Origin: Acetobacter fallax
GTDB lineage: Bacteria > Pseudomonadota > Alphaproteobacteria > Acetobacterales > Acetobacteraceae
Length of the DNA stretch: 64,000 nt
NCBI RefSeq assembly: GCF_011516735.1
Contig: NZ_WOSX01000019.1
Location: forward strand, 1-64,000
Direction: 5' to 3'
Shown here: piece by piece, positions 46,658 to 54,519 of the stretch
Position numbering within the stretch: the first letter of the stretch is position 1
Layout of the letters: each line of letters begins with the position of its first letter
Position numbers and translations under genes: made by a program
Notes under the pieces: model-generated
What the model saw: only the letters and a program-made list of their open reading frames with translations
The model's database searches: none
Told to the model about the DNA's origin: nothing

Positions 46658-48097
46658 TCACCCTCCGGGAATGCGGGCAACACGGAGAGTATTTGTCGAG
46701 CCACTGACCCCAAATGGCATGCCAGCCGCGATCACAATCGTGTCGCCTTCCCTGGCGACACCACTGCGTGTCGCGATGTCGATTGCCGTCGTGACCATCG
46801 ATTCTGTGTTGTAAACCGGATTGTCCGGGTCCGTCACAAATGCCCGCACGCCCCACACAAGTGCGAGTCGTCGTGCGGTCGTCTCGGTCGGCGTCACGCC
46901 CAGAATGGGCGAAAATGGCCGCTCGCGCGCCAGCCGCAGAGCCGTTGGCCCCGCATGGGTATAAGCGACGATCGCGCTGGCCCCGAGCGTCCCGGCAATC
47001 TGTTCAGCCGCGCCCGCGATGGCATCGGCGACATAATGCTCGGGTTCGGGGCGACCCGCCTTCATCATCGCCTGCCAGCCGGAATCCGACTCAACGCGCT
47101 CGACAATCCGGTTCATGATCGTCACCGCCTCGCGCGGATATTTCCCGGCCGCCGATTCCGCCGACAACATGACAGCATCAGCCCCGTCAAAAACGGCGGT
47201 CGCCACATCCGAAGCTTCGGCGCGGGTCGGTGTCGGTGCGGAAATCATGCTCTCCAGCATCTGCGTGGCAATAATGACAGGTTTGCCCAGCGTGCGTGCC
47301 AGACGGGTGATCCGCTTCTGTGCCAGCGGCACGTTTTCAGGCGGCAACTCCACGCCAAGATCGCCGCGTGCCACCATGACAGCATCGGTCACCTCCAGAA
47401 TCGCTTCCAGATTGTCCATCGCCTGCGGTTTTTCGAGCTTGGCCACAATCCAGGCCCTCCCGTTCGTAAGCGTGCGGGCCTCAACAACATCCTCGGCACG
47501 CTGAACGAACGACAGGGCGACAAAATCGACCCCAAGATTCAGAGCAAAATCAAGGTCATCGCGATCCTTCTGCGTCAGTGCCGGAATGGGCAGAACCAGA
47601 TCCGGGACATTAACGCCCTTGTGGTTGCTGAGCACGCCCCCCACGATCACATCCGTATCGAGAAAATCCTTGCCGACCGCCGTCACGCAGAGCTTCAGCT
47701 TGCCATCGTCCAGCAGGAGGATGCTGCCGGGTTTCGCAACGGAAATAATTTCATGATGCGGCAGACTGACGCGCGTCGCGTCGCCAGGATCGTCATCGAG
47801 ATCAAGCCGGAACCTGCTTCCCGTCTCCAGCAGGACCCTGCCGTCAGCGAAGCGGCCAACGCGCAGCTTGGGGCCCTGAACATCGGCCAGAATACCAATC
47901 GGCCGCCCGATCTCTTTTTCAACCTGACGCACGATGCGATGACGCGCCGCGTGATCCTCATGGGTGCCGTGGGAAAAATTGAAGCGAAAAACATCAGCCC
48001 CGGCGCGGGCGAGATCTCGTATCGTGTCCAGATCAGACGAGGCTGGTCCCAGAGTGGCGATGATTTTTGTTCGGCAATGCGAGGCTACCATGGACAT
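46658..48097 (-). CDS. pyk: Pyruvate kinase
   Basis: Makes pyruvate and ATP from PEP. 479 aa from ATG 48097, which has AGGGAG five bases upstream; a GTG six codons earlier is the longer option. Motifs: TKIIATLGPASSDLDTIRDL, GADVFRFNFSHGTHEDH, the catalytic lysine block IVAKLEKPQAMDNL, VMVARGDLGVELPPE and PTRAEASDVATAVFDGAD. A pyruvate kinase is expected in acetic acid bacteria, which lack or reduce upper glycolysis. 112 nt upstream of glmM. Confidence 0.95.
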   Translation of the reverse strand: MSMVASHCRTKIIATLGPASSDLDTIRDLARAGADVFRFNFSHGTHEDHAARHRIVRQVEKEIGRPIGILADVQGPKLRVGRFADGRVLLETGSRFRLDLDDDPGDATRVSLPHHEIISVAKPGSILLLDDGKLKLCVTAVGKDFLDTDVIVGGVLSNHKGVNVPDLVLPIPALTQKDRDDLDFALNLGVDFVALSFVQRAEDVVEARTLTNGRAWIVAKLEKPQAMDNLEAILEVTDAVMVARGDLGVELPPENVPLAQKRITRLARTLGKPVIIATQMLESMISAPTPTRAEASDVATAVFDGADAVMLSAESAAGKYPREAVTIMNRIVERVESDSGWQAMMKAGRPEPEHYVADAIAGAAEQIAGTLGASAIVAYTHAGPTALRLARERPFSPILGVTPTETTARRLALVWGVRAFVTDPDNPVYNTESMVTTAIDIATRSGVAREGDTIVIAAGMPFGVSGSTNTLRVARIPGG

Positions 48098-48279
48098 GCT
48101 TTCTCCCTGCGGCACCGGATGGAGCCCCGTCCACGCGTGAAAGCCCGTTAACCCAGGCAGATCACACCCGGGCGTCCCGTCAGAACGGACACTGTGACCC
48201 GGTACGATAACCCTGGCTCAGCAGGGTCGACCCTCTGCTGAACGCATGGTCGCCGGGAGCGTTGCCTGCCGTCTCCGCG

Positions 48280-49302
48280 TCAGGAGGGCGGCAGGGCCTC
48301 ATCAGCAGAAAGCCCCCAGATCGAACCACGTTTCAGCCACCCGTCATACTGTCTCACCGAGACCCGGCACCAGGTCGTTCCGGAGGCGCAGGTTTTGATC
48401 GTCCCCACAGTGCCGGGTTCCAGCACGGCAACAGGGGCAGCGTCATTGTCACCTGATGCGCGCAGAATCACAGCGCCAGGAATGCCGGCAGCATCAGAGA
48501 TCGTGGCGATATGACCGATGACCTGTGATTCCGTATGGCGCGCCGCCTGCTGATCGGCGTCCGTCCCGCCCGCCGCCGTTTTGGCCGCAGGAGCCGGCGC
48601 TGATGATGCCGTAACGGGCGCGACCCCGGCGGGAGAGGGAACAACGAAATCGCGTGCCCCCGCCAGGGTAGCCTGATGCACCCAGCCCTTAACGCCATCG
48701 GCGTCCTCAACCAGCCGCCAGACATCAAACTCACGTTCAATCTGCACCGGCAGACCGCGACGATGGTAAACCCACTGAATCGGATAACGCTCGCCAGGCC
48801 CCGCCCGCATGTTCACTTTGTCAGCCCGCAAGGAGGCGAAGCGCGGAAGCGGCAGGCCGGTATTGGTGCCTTTTGGCGCATCTGGCACCGCAGACTGCGC
48901 GGAGCCGTCCGGTCCGTTGTCCGAACCCGCCGGCGCGCCATCTTCCGGCAGTGGAACCGCTACCGGATGACCGGGCGCGGCGCCTGTCGACTCAGGATGA
49001 TGAGCGTGTTTCGCAGTGTGCGCTTTGTGATGAGGTTTCTCCTCATGCGCGTCGTCTTTCTTAGCAACATGGTGTTTTGCGCCATGCGGCTTCGCCGCTT
49101 TTTCAGTGGCCGGAGACTTGTGATGATGCGCCGCGACTTTCTTCGACTGCGCAGTGCCCGCCCCGGCCTTCCCTTCAGCCTTGTGGTGATGGTGATGATG
49201 CGGGGACTCGCTCTGCGTGGCCGCATGAGCAGCGCCGGCGAGTAACACGGAAGCGGTCGCGGCCAGCAGCGTAGCCGCGCACAGGGAGCGGGGAGCGATC
49301 AT
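48280..49302 (-). CDS. Periplasmic SH3-domain protein with a histidine-rich region
   Basis: 340 aa. Signal peptide ends near LAGAAHAATQ (about 28). Residues 35-40 are six consecutive His; His/Lys-rich sequence then continues to about 105 (KKVAAHHHKSPATEKAAKPH and others). Two bacterial SH3 modules follow, at about 155-220 (LRADKVNMRAGPGERYPIQW) and 265-330 (WCRVSVRQYDGWLKRGSIWG). SH3b domains often bind cell wall; the His tract could chelate metal. Neither role is shown. Upstream of pyk with 182 nt between. Confidence 0.78.
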   Translation of the reverse strand: MIAPRSLCAATLLAATASVLLAGAAHAATQSESPHHHHHHKAEGKAGAGTAQSKKVAAHHHKSPATEKAAKPHGAKHHVAKKDDAHEEKPHHKAHTAKHAHHPESTGAAPGHPVAVPLPEDGAPAGSDNGPDGSAQSAVPDAPKGTNTGLPLPRFASLRADKVNMRAGPGERYPIQWVYHRRGLPVQIEREFDVWRLVEDADGVKGWVHQATLAGARDFVVPSPAGVAPVTASSAPAPAAKTAAGGTDADQQAARHTESQVIGHIATISDAAGIPGAVILRASGDNDAAPVAVLEPGTVGTIKTCASGTTWCRVSVRQYDGWLKRGSIWGLSADEALPPS

Positions 49303-49379
49303 GGCCGCATCCGTGCCAGGTTATGAGCCCGTCGGCAAGACGCTTCGTGCATTCGTGCGCCTCCTGACGGCAACATCGC

Positions 49380-49775
49380 TCAGAATGTCACGATCTGGTG
49401 CCCTGCGGCGAGGTCCAGAAAGGTCGGAAGACCCGCAACACGGGTGCCATCAATCAGGTCGGAGGCCTGGAGACCAGTTCTGCGCAGCCCCGATTCGCAG
49501 ACCAGCAGCCTGGCCTCCATGGCCACCAGCGCCTCACGAAGCGCAAACAGCGACACGACCCCGCGGCCAGCCAGCCCGGCGGCGTCTTCCGCAAAAGCGA
49601 GCGACGGCGCCTCCCGGCTCAGCGCCAGCACGCCAGGACCCGTCGCGAAAATGATCACCGGACGATCAAGCGCCAGCGCACTGGTGGCCAGCATGAACGC
49701 CGCATGCAGACGATCGAAACTGTCATCGCACAGCATCAGCGCAAAACCCTGCCGGTTCGGTGTGGACGAAATCAT
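49380..49775 (-). CDS. DsrE/F-like small protein
   Basis: 131 aa from ATG 49775, which overlaps the upstream moeB-type stop by 4 nt (ATGA); a longer start would lie inside that gene. Beta-alpha pattern of the DsrE fold: FALMLCDDSFDRLHAAFMLA, ALDRPVIIFATGPGVLAL, RLLVCESGLRRTGL. A cysteine lies in LLVCESG, where related proteins often have one. Coupling to a ThiF-type adenylyltransferase suggests sulfur transfer. Confidence 0.72.
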   Translation of the reverse strand: MISSTPNRQGFALMLCDDSFDRLHAAFMLATSALALDRPVIIFATGPGVLALSREAPSLAFAEDAAGLAGRGVVSLFALREALVAMEARLLVCESGLRRTGLQASDLIDGTRVAGLPTFLDLAAGHQIVTF

Positions 49776-50551
49776 CGCATCTGCTCCCGCGCCTGATGGC
49801 CGCAGGTCGGGCAATCAGGATCCCGCGCAATGGAAATCGTGGTGAAACGCGTGGCCAGAGCGTCCCACAGCAGCAGACGACCCGCGAGGGTCTCCCCGAG
49901 ATCAAGAATTTCCTTCAGCGCCTCAGTGGCCTGCAACGTGCCGAGCACGCCTGTGACAGCCCCGAAAATCCCGGCCTCGCCACAGGACGGCGCGTCGGCA
50001 ACACCATCGGTCCTCGGGAACAGACACTCATAACAGGGGCCTCCGATATGAGGACGAAATGTTGAAAGCTGCCCGTCGAACCGGGTTACAGCCGCCGAGA
50101 TGAGCGTGCGCCGTTCTCTCACACATGTGGCATTGACGAGGTAGCGGGTCTCGAAATTGTCGCTGCCATCACAAATAATATCATAGGCCCGAACCAGGTC
50201 CGCCGCGTTATCCTGTGTAAAACGCGTGTTATGAGTCTCGATCAGGATTTCAGGATTGAGTGCGGCAAGCGCTTCCCGGGCTGAATCCACCTTCGGCAGA
50301 CCAACTCGTCCGGTCGTGTGGAGAATCTGCCGCTGAAGGTTCGAAAGCTCGACCCGGTCGTCATCGACAATGCCGATCCGGCCCACGCCCGCCGCCGCAA
50401 GATAATGGGCCACAGGCGACCCAAGGCCGCCCGCGCCAATAATCAGAACCGATGCGCGCCGCAGACGTATCTGTCCCGTGCCGCCAACTTCAGGAAGAAG
50501 AATGTGGCGGGAATAGCGCTGGATTTCGTTTTCCGTAAGCTCAGAACGCAC
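49772..50551 (-). CDS. moeB: MoeB/ThiF-type adenylyltransferase
   Basis: E1-like enzyme that adenylates the C-terminal glycine of a sulfur carrier (MoaD or ThiS). 259 aa. N-terminus ENEIQRYSRHILLPEVGGTG; ATP site VLIIGAGGLGSPVAHYLAAA and DDDRVELSNLQRQILH; ATP-contact ICDGSDNFETRYLVN. Zinc site CYECLFP and CPTCGHQ. Whether it serves MoaD or ThiS cannot be told. Followed by a DsrE-like gene with a 4-nt overlap. Confidence 0.88.
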   Translation of the reverse strand: MRSELTENEIQRYSRHILLPEVGGTGQIRLRRASVLIIGAGGLGSPVAHYLAAAGVGRIGIVDDDRVELSNLQRQILHTTGRVGLPKVDSAREALAALNPEILIETHNTRFTQDNAADLVRAYDIICDGSDNFETRYLVNATCVRERRTLISAAVTRFDGQLSTFRPHIGGPCYECLFPRTDGVADAPSCGEAGIFGAVTGVLGTLQATEALKEILDLGETLAGRLLLWDALATRFTTISIARDPDCPTCGHQAREQMR

Positions 50552-50705
50552 GCGGATCTCCGGACAGGCAGGGCATAGAGCCAGAGGACACGATATAACG
50601 GGATGGAAATCACATTTCCGTGATGTGATCGCGAATCAGTGATCCCGTAAATGCATAACTGCGTTGCATGTGGTATCACGTCAGGACAGAAATCAGGGTT
50701 AAGTC

Positions 50706-51317
50706 ATGTATTCCGCACCAGTCACTCCCTCCTCCGACGCATGGGCCTGCCCCGCCAGGAAGCGGGCACGTGTGGTCTGCGTCGCGGCATTCATGATGTC
50801 CTTCGCCCTCTATGCCGCTTCCCCCTTCGTGACGCTGTGGACAATCGCATCCTCGGTTTCCACTCACGATATGACGTCGCTGGGGCAGACCATTAACTGG
50901 TCTTCGCTCGATGCGTCCCTGAAGGAACAGGTTCTGGGCGGCCTTCATCTCGGTCCGGCGACGGAAGCCGCCGATGAACTGCCGGAGTTCGGATCGTCCT
51001 TCGCGACGAATGCCGTATCGAACGCGGTTGATCTGACAGTGAACCAGCAAAATCTCGGGAATGTGGTGGATCAGGCCATGGCCGCCTCACCGAGGGCCGG
51101 CAGCGCAGTGGTCTCGGCCCTCACACATGCTGTCGTCAGATTTACCAGTGCGAACTCGTTTGAGGCGCAGGTTGCTCTGCCCGGCCATGAAAAAGAAACA
51201 CCACTACGCGTGCAACTGCGGATCGAAGGCTGGCGCTGGAAACTGACACGGGTCGATCTGCCGGCTCCGGCCAGCCATCCGGTCATGGAGGCATCCATCA
51301 CCCGACGTCGCGCCTGA
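50706..51317 (+). CDS. DUF2939 family membrane-anchored protein
   Basis: 203 aa. One N-terminal membrane segment (about 24-45, VVCVAAFMMSFALYAASPFV) and a periplasmic domain with TINWSSLDASLKEQVLGGL, which resembles DUF2939. Function unknown in the family. It ends at a strong terminator. Confidence 0.75.
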   Translation: MYSAPVTPSSDAWACPARKRARVVCVAAFMMSFALYAASPFVTLWTIASSVSTHDMTSLGQTINWSSLDASLKEQVLGGLHLGPATEAADELPEFGSSFATNAVSNAVDLTVNQQNLGNVVDQAMAASPRAGSAVVSALTHAVVRFTSANSFEAQVALPGHEKETPLRVQLRIEGWRWKLTRVDLPAPASHPVMEASITRRRA

Positions 51318-51347
51318 AATCAGGCTCGTCACACCGGTTTTCAGAGG

Positions 51348-51387
51348 GCTGGCTGCTGTCATCAGAGACAGCAGCCAGCTTTTTTTA
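51348..51387 (+). terminator. Rho-independent terminator after the DUF2939 gene
   Basis: GCTGGCTGCTGTC and GACAGCAGCCAGC form a 13-bp stem with a 6-base loop, followed by eight T residues. The T run overlaps the convergent DUF3126 stop codon. Confidence 0.93.
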
Positions 51388-51612
51388 TGCTTTAGGCGGC
51401 AGGTCTTCTTCCAGAAGAACAATGTTGAGGTTGTAGGACACTTCGCCTTCCTCCTCATCACGGTGCAGGGTGCCGATCACTTCACCATTCACGGCCAGTT
51501 CGACAGAAAGCCCTGCCCGTGGGGGCGGGTTAACAGTCAGGCCCTGTGATCCAAGCAGGCGGCGCAGGCAAACCTGCAGGCGGGCAATCTCGTTCGGCGA
51601 AATCGTGCTCAT
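51385..51612 (-). CDS. DUF3126 family protein
   Basis: 75 aa from ATG 51612 (MSTISPNEIARLQVCLRRLL). The DUF3126 pattern, with LHRDEEEGEVSYNLNIVLLE near the C-terminus, is clear. A small soluble protein found mainly in Alphaproteobacteria, function unknown. A longer frame upstream lacks family similarity. Confidence 0.85.
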   Translation of the reverse strand: MSTISPNEIARLQVCLRRLLGSQGLTVNPPPRAGLSVELAVNGEVIGTLHRDEEEGEVSYNLNIVLLEEDLPPKA

Positions 51613-51942
51613 TGATAGTCTCTCCGGAGAAGAGGCAGAGGCTCCGACCAGCGGTCGCCGGAAGTCTCCGGTCTGCCCTGCATACATAAATAACAGCGCA
51701 TCCGTCAGGACGCATGGCGTTGGCTAATAGGCATTGCTGACGAGGGCTGCAACACCTCTGTTCCTCCGATAAACCGATCGCCTGAACGATTCCGCTTCGG
51801 ACACATTCCGGACAAAAATCAGACATCCGGATTGACACCAGACGCCACCTTGTCTTGTTTCGCCAGGAAATCGATAGTGTACAGGTCTGTAAATGAGGCG
51901 GCTCCGTAGCTGTCTCCCCTGAAGTCTGGTTACGGAGAAGTT
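51613..51942. other. Divergent intergenic region
   Basis: 330 bp between the DUF3126 gene and the lipoprotein gene, holding both promoters. TTGACA at 51831 is a possible -35 for the lipoprotein gene, without a convincing -10. Nothing else recognised. Confidence 0.4.
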
Positions 51943-52614
51943 ATGTCCAGAATCGCGTCATGTGTGGTGCTGACAGGTGCCGCATTAAGCCTGAGCGGGT
52001 GTGGTTATTTTAACTCACGAACTGTGCATAAAGCGCAGATGGCGATGATCGGAATGACATCGAACGATCTGCAGTCCTGTGCCGGCACTCCGGACAAAGT
52101 CACAAAGCTGAATGGAACGACGCAGCTCTACCAATACAGCTACAAGCCCTCCGCAACGGGCGCGTTCTCATTCAACCCGCTGGGTTTCGGGGCGATCAGC
52201 TTCACCGGAAACGGCAGCTCCTGCACGGCACTCATGCGCCTTGACCATGATCAGGTCACAGAAGTGCATTACACCGGCGATGACGACCGGACGATCGGCA
52301 ACGATGGTGTTTGCGAGCCGCTGGTCCGCGGCTGCATGCGTCAGCCTGAGTCGACAATGCAAAAGGTCAACGGTGGTCCGTTCGGGCCTGTGTCGGCCTT
52401 CAGTGCGCCCGCAATTCCGGCCCAGAGCCAGAGCGCGGTCTGGAACGGTCCGGCCGTGGCGCTGCCCGCGACAGCAGTGCCGGGCGCAGCCGGCGCGGCC
52501 ACGACCACGTCCACAATGCCGACGCTCTCCGGTGCATCCACCGCCGCTACGGCAGCAGGCAACGGAACAGCGATCATCAACCGCACGGCGGCAACATCCG
52601 GCTCCGCGCAGTAA
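51943..52614 (+). CDS. Outer-membrane lipoprotein, hypothetical
   Basis: 223 aa with lipoprotein signal SLSGCGYF (LSGC lipobox, Cys20). Residues 28-65 (HKAQMAMIGMTSNDLQSCAG) resemble BamE/OmlA-like lipoproteins. The rest has paired cysteines and an Ala/Thr-rich low-complexity tail (ATAVPGAAGAATTTSTMPTL). The BamE comparison is loose. GGAGA precedes the ATG. Confidence 0.7.
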   Translation: MSRIASCVVLTGAALSLSGCGYFNSRTVHKAQMAMIGMTSNDLQSCAGTPDKVTKLNGTTQLYQYSYKPSATGAFSFNPLGFGAISFTGNGSSCTALMRLDHDQVTEVHYTGDDDRTIGNDGVCEPLVRGCMRQPESTMQKVNGGPFGPVSAFSAPAIPAQSQSAVWNGPAVALPATAVPGAAGAATTTSTMPTLSGASTAATAAGNGTAIINRTAATSGSAQ

Positions 52615-52761
52615 CACAACCATCGCCGTCCGGTGCGCCAGTCGCCCGGACGACATTCTTCCCCCGGTCGGCCGCATGACGGCCACCGGCACGGATGCGG
52701 CGTTTTCGGTGGTGCCGGATTGCTGTTAGCCTCCCACGACAAAACGGGAGGACCGGCCATC

Positions 52762-53325
52762 ATGTCTCATCCATCATCACCCCCTCATGCTGACCCGCTC
52801 TGCTGGGGACACGGACCTGTGGTCTTCGAGGCTTTTCTTGAGCCAACCTGTCCCTTTTCCGTGCGGGCTTTCAATAAGCTCGACGAACTGTTGCAGACAG
52901 CGGGCGAAGACCACCTCACAGTCAAAATCCGGTTTCAGTCACAGCCATGGCACATGTTCTCCGGGGTCATCATCCGGTGCATCCTGGCCGCGTCCACACT
53001 GGAAGGCGGAAAAGAAACCGCGAAAACCGTGATGGCCACCGTCGGAGCCCATCGTGAGGAATTCGAGTTCATCAACCACTGCTCCGGCCCCAATATGGAC
53101 GCCACGCCAGCCGATATTATCGCCCGGCTTGAGAGATATAGTGGCGTCAGACTGGCCAGTGCCTTCGCCATCCCGGAACTTCAGACGGTCATCAAATGGC
53201 ACTGCAAATATGCCCGGCAGAACGGTATTCATGTGTCACCGACCTTCATGGTCGATGGACTCATCAATCCCTCAATCAGCAGCGGAGACTCCGTCAAAGA
53301 CTGGATCGGAAAAATTTCAGGCTGA
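52762..53325 (+). CDS. DsbA/thioredoxin-like protein with a CPFS site
   Basis: 187 aa from ATG 52762 (GGGAGG upstream); no signal peptide from this start. The thioredoxin fold begins VVFEAFLEPTCPFSVRAF; the active site reads CPFS, so the resolving Cys is replaced by Ser, and the cis-Pro region is NGIHVSPTFMVDG. Such single-Cys forms can be glutathione-dependent reductases or binders. No partner gene is adjacent. Confidence 0.75.
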   Translation: MSHPSSPPHADPLCWGHGPVVFEAFLEPTCPFSVRAFNKLDELLQTAGEDHLTVKIRFQSQPWHMFSGVIIRCILAASTLEGGKETAKTVMATVGAHREEFEFINHCSGPNMDATPADIIARLERYSGVRLASAFAIPELQTVIKWHCKYARQNGIHVSPTFMVDGLINPSISSGDSVKDWIGKISG

Positions 53326-53329
53326 ACAG

Positions 53330-53414
53330 GCGCAGTCCGGGCTCTGCCTGCACCCGTAAGGGGTTGCAGACCCCTTTACCCCAATCCGTTGATCAACAGG
53401 CCGGTTTGCAAAGG
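53330..53414. repeat. Partial four-hairpin repeat
   Basis: Plus orientation: CCGGGCTCTGCCTG, AAGGGGTTGCAGACCCCTTT and a GTTTGCAAAGG tail. Truncated at its right by the complete copy. Confidence 0.6.
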
Positions 53415-53607
53415 TTCTGTTGTCGTTAGGTGTTGATCTGTGATTTTTCAAAGGGTTGGCAGAATCCGGGCTCTGCCCGAACCCGGCAGGGACCGCAGGT
53501 CCCTGCACCCCGATTGATTAATAATAAAATGGTTTCCAAAGGTCTGTGACCTTTGGTGGGTTCCAGGGCAAAGCCCGGGAAGAAGCCAACACTTAATGAC
53601 AACAGAG
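53415..53607. repeat. Four-hairpin intergenic repeat, subfamily 1, best preserved
   Basis: Ends TCTGTTGTCGTTAGGTGTTG and CAACACTTAATGACAACAGA are inverted repeats differing at 2 of 20 positions, so the element is about 193 bp. Four hairpins in order: CCGGGCTCTGCCCGG-type, CAGGGACCGCAGGTCCCTG, AAAGGTCTGTGACCTTT, CAGGGCAAAGCCCGG-type. Confidence 0.85.
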
Positions 53608-53700
53608 TCTTTCCAAAGGTCTGCGGTCCCTGCCGGGTTCGGGCAGAGCCCGATCTTCCGCCAACCTTCTGAAAAACAGATCAGCACCAAACAACAACAA
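53608..53700. repeat. Partial four-hairpin repeat, inverted
   Basis: Minus orientation: CCAAAGGTCTGCGGTCCCTG, CGGGTTCGGGCAGAGCCCG, and an end AGATCAGCACCAAACAACAA. It directly abuts the complete copy. Confidence 0.6.
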
Positions 53701-53761
53701 AGCCCCGATCACGGCAGCAACTTCGCCTGGAGAGTACGCGGTACATGAAAAAGAAACAGCC

Positions 53762-54391
53762 ATGAGCGAACCGGACTGGCTCGTCTGGGCCAGAGAATTG
53801 CAGGCCATCGCCCAGACTGGCCTCGCCTTCACCCGCGATCCATATGATCGGGAGCGATACGTCGCGCTGCGCGATCTTTCAGCCCGCATCTTCGCAGCCC
53901 ATACCGACACGCCCGCAGACCGGATTGCCAGCCTGTTCGCAGGCGAGTCCGGTTACGCCACGCCGAAAATCGATGTCCGGGCCGCCGTCTTTGATTCCCG
54001 GAATCGCCTGCTCATGGTGCGTGAGACGATCGACGAGGATCGCTGGACACTTCCTGGCGGCTGGGCGGACGTCAACGTGACGGCGGCAGAGAACGCCGTA
54101 AAGGAGGTGGCGGAAGAGAGCGGTTATCTGGTGACTGTCACAAAGCTCGCAGCGCTGTGGGACCGAACCCGGCAGTCGCACCCGAACGGTGTTTTTTCCT
54201 GCTGCAAGCTATTCTTCATCTGCGAACTCACCGGCGGATCAGCCACCACCAGCATCGAAACATCCGGCGCCGGATGGTTTGCGGAGAACGACGTCCCGCA
54301 GGATCTTTCAACCGGCCGTGTCCTGCCCGCGCAGATCAGCCGCATGTTCGATCATCGCCGGAACCCGGCTCTCCCCACGGATTTTGAATAA
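53762..54391 (+). CDS. Nudix hydrolase with N-terminal extension
   Basis: 209 aa. Residues 1-60 match the helical domain that precedes some Nudix hydrolases (LVWARELQAIAQTGLAFTRD, RYVALRDLSARI). The Nudix box spans GGWADVNVTAAENAVKEVAE plus ESGY; the usual Arg of RExxEE is Lys here, a mild deviation. It hydrolyses a nucleoside diphosphate linked to X, identity unknown. No operon partner; the preT operator lies 47 bp downstream. Confidence 0.83.
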   Translation: MSEPDWLVWARELQAIAQTGLAFTRDPYDRERYVALRDLSARIFAAHTDTPADRIASLFAGESGYATPKIDVRAAVFDSRNRLLMVRETIDEDRWTLPGGWADVNVTAAENAVKEVAEESGYLVTVTKLAALWDRTRQSHPNGVFSCCKLFFICELTGGSATTSIETSGAGWFAENDVPQDLSTGRVLPAQISRMFDHRRNPALPTDFE

Positions 54392-54437
54392 TCATGTCAT
54401 CAGACAAAATGCGTCCTGCCACCGCACTGCAAAAAAC

Positions 54438-54453
54438 CTGACCCGATAGTCAG
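54438..54453. promoter_or_regulatory. RutR-type operator upstream of preT
   Basis: CTGACCCGATAGTCAG, a TGACC-N4-AGTCA palindrome, 66 bp before the preT ATG. It matches the site at 61239-61254 and the RutR consensus TTGACCANNTGGTCAA (from memory) in both half sites. Confidence 0.7.
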
Positions 54454-54519
54454 GAATCATGTTGCGAAGTCGGATTGATACGGCCTAGGATCATCACAGG
54501 ACATATGACAGGAGCTGTC

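Noticed and set aside
46493-48151. 552-codon plus-strand frame opposite pyk
   Set aside because: Composition is Arg/His/Pro-rich and lacks motifs; pyk and glmM are certain on the other strand.
52762-53325. Secreted DsbA oxidase
   Set aside because: The active site is CPFS rather than CxxC, and the chosen start has no signal peptide.
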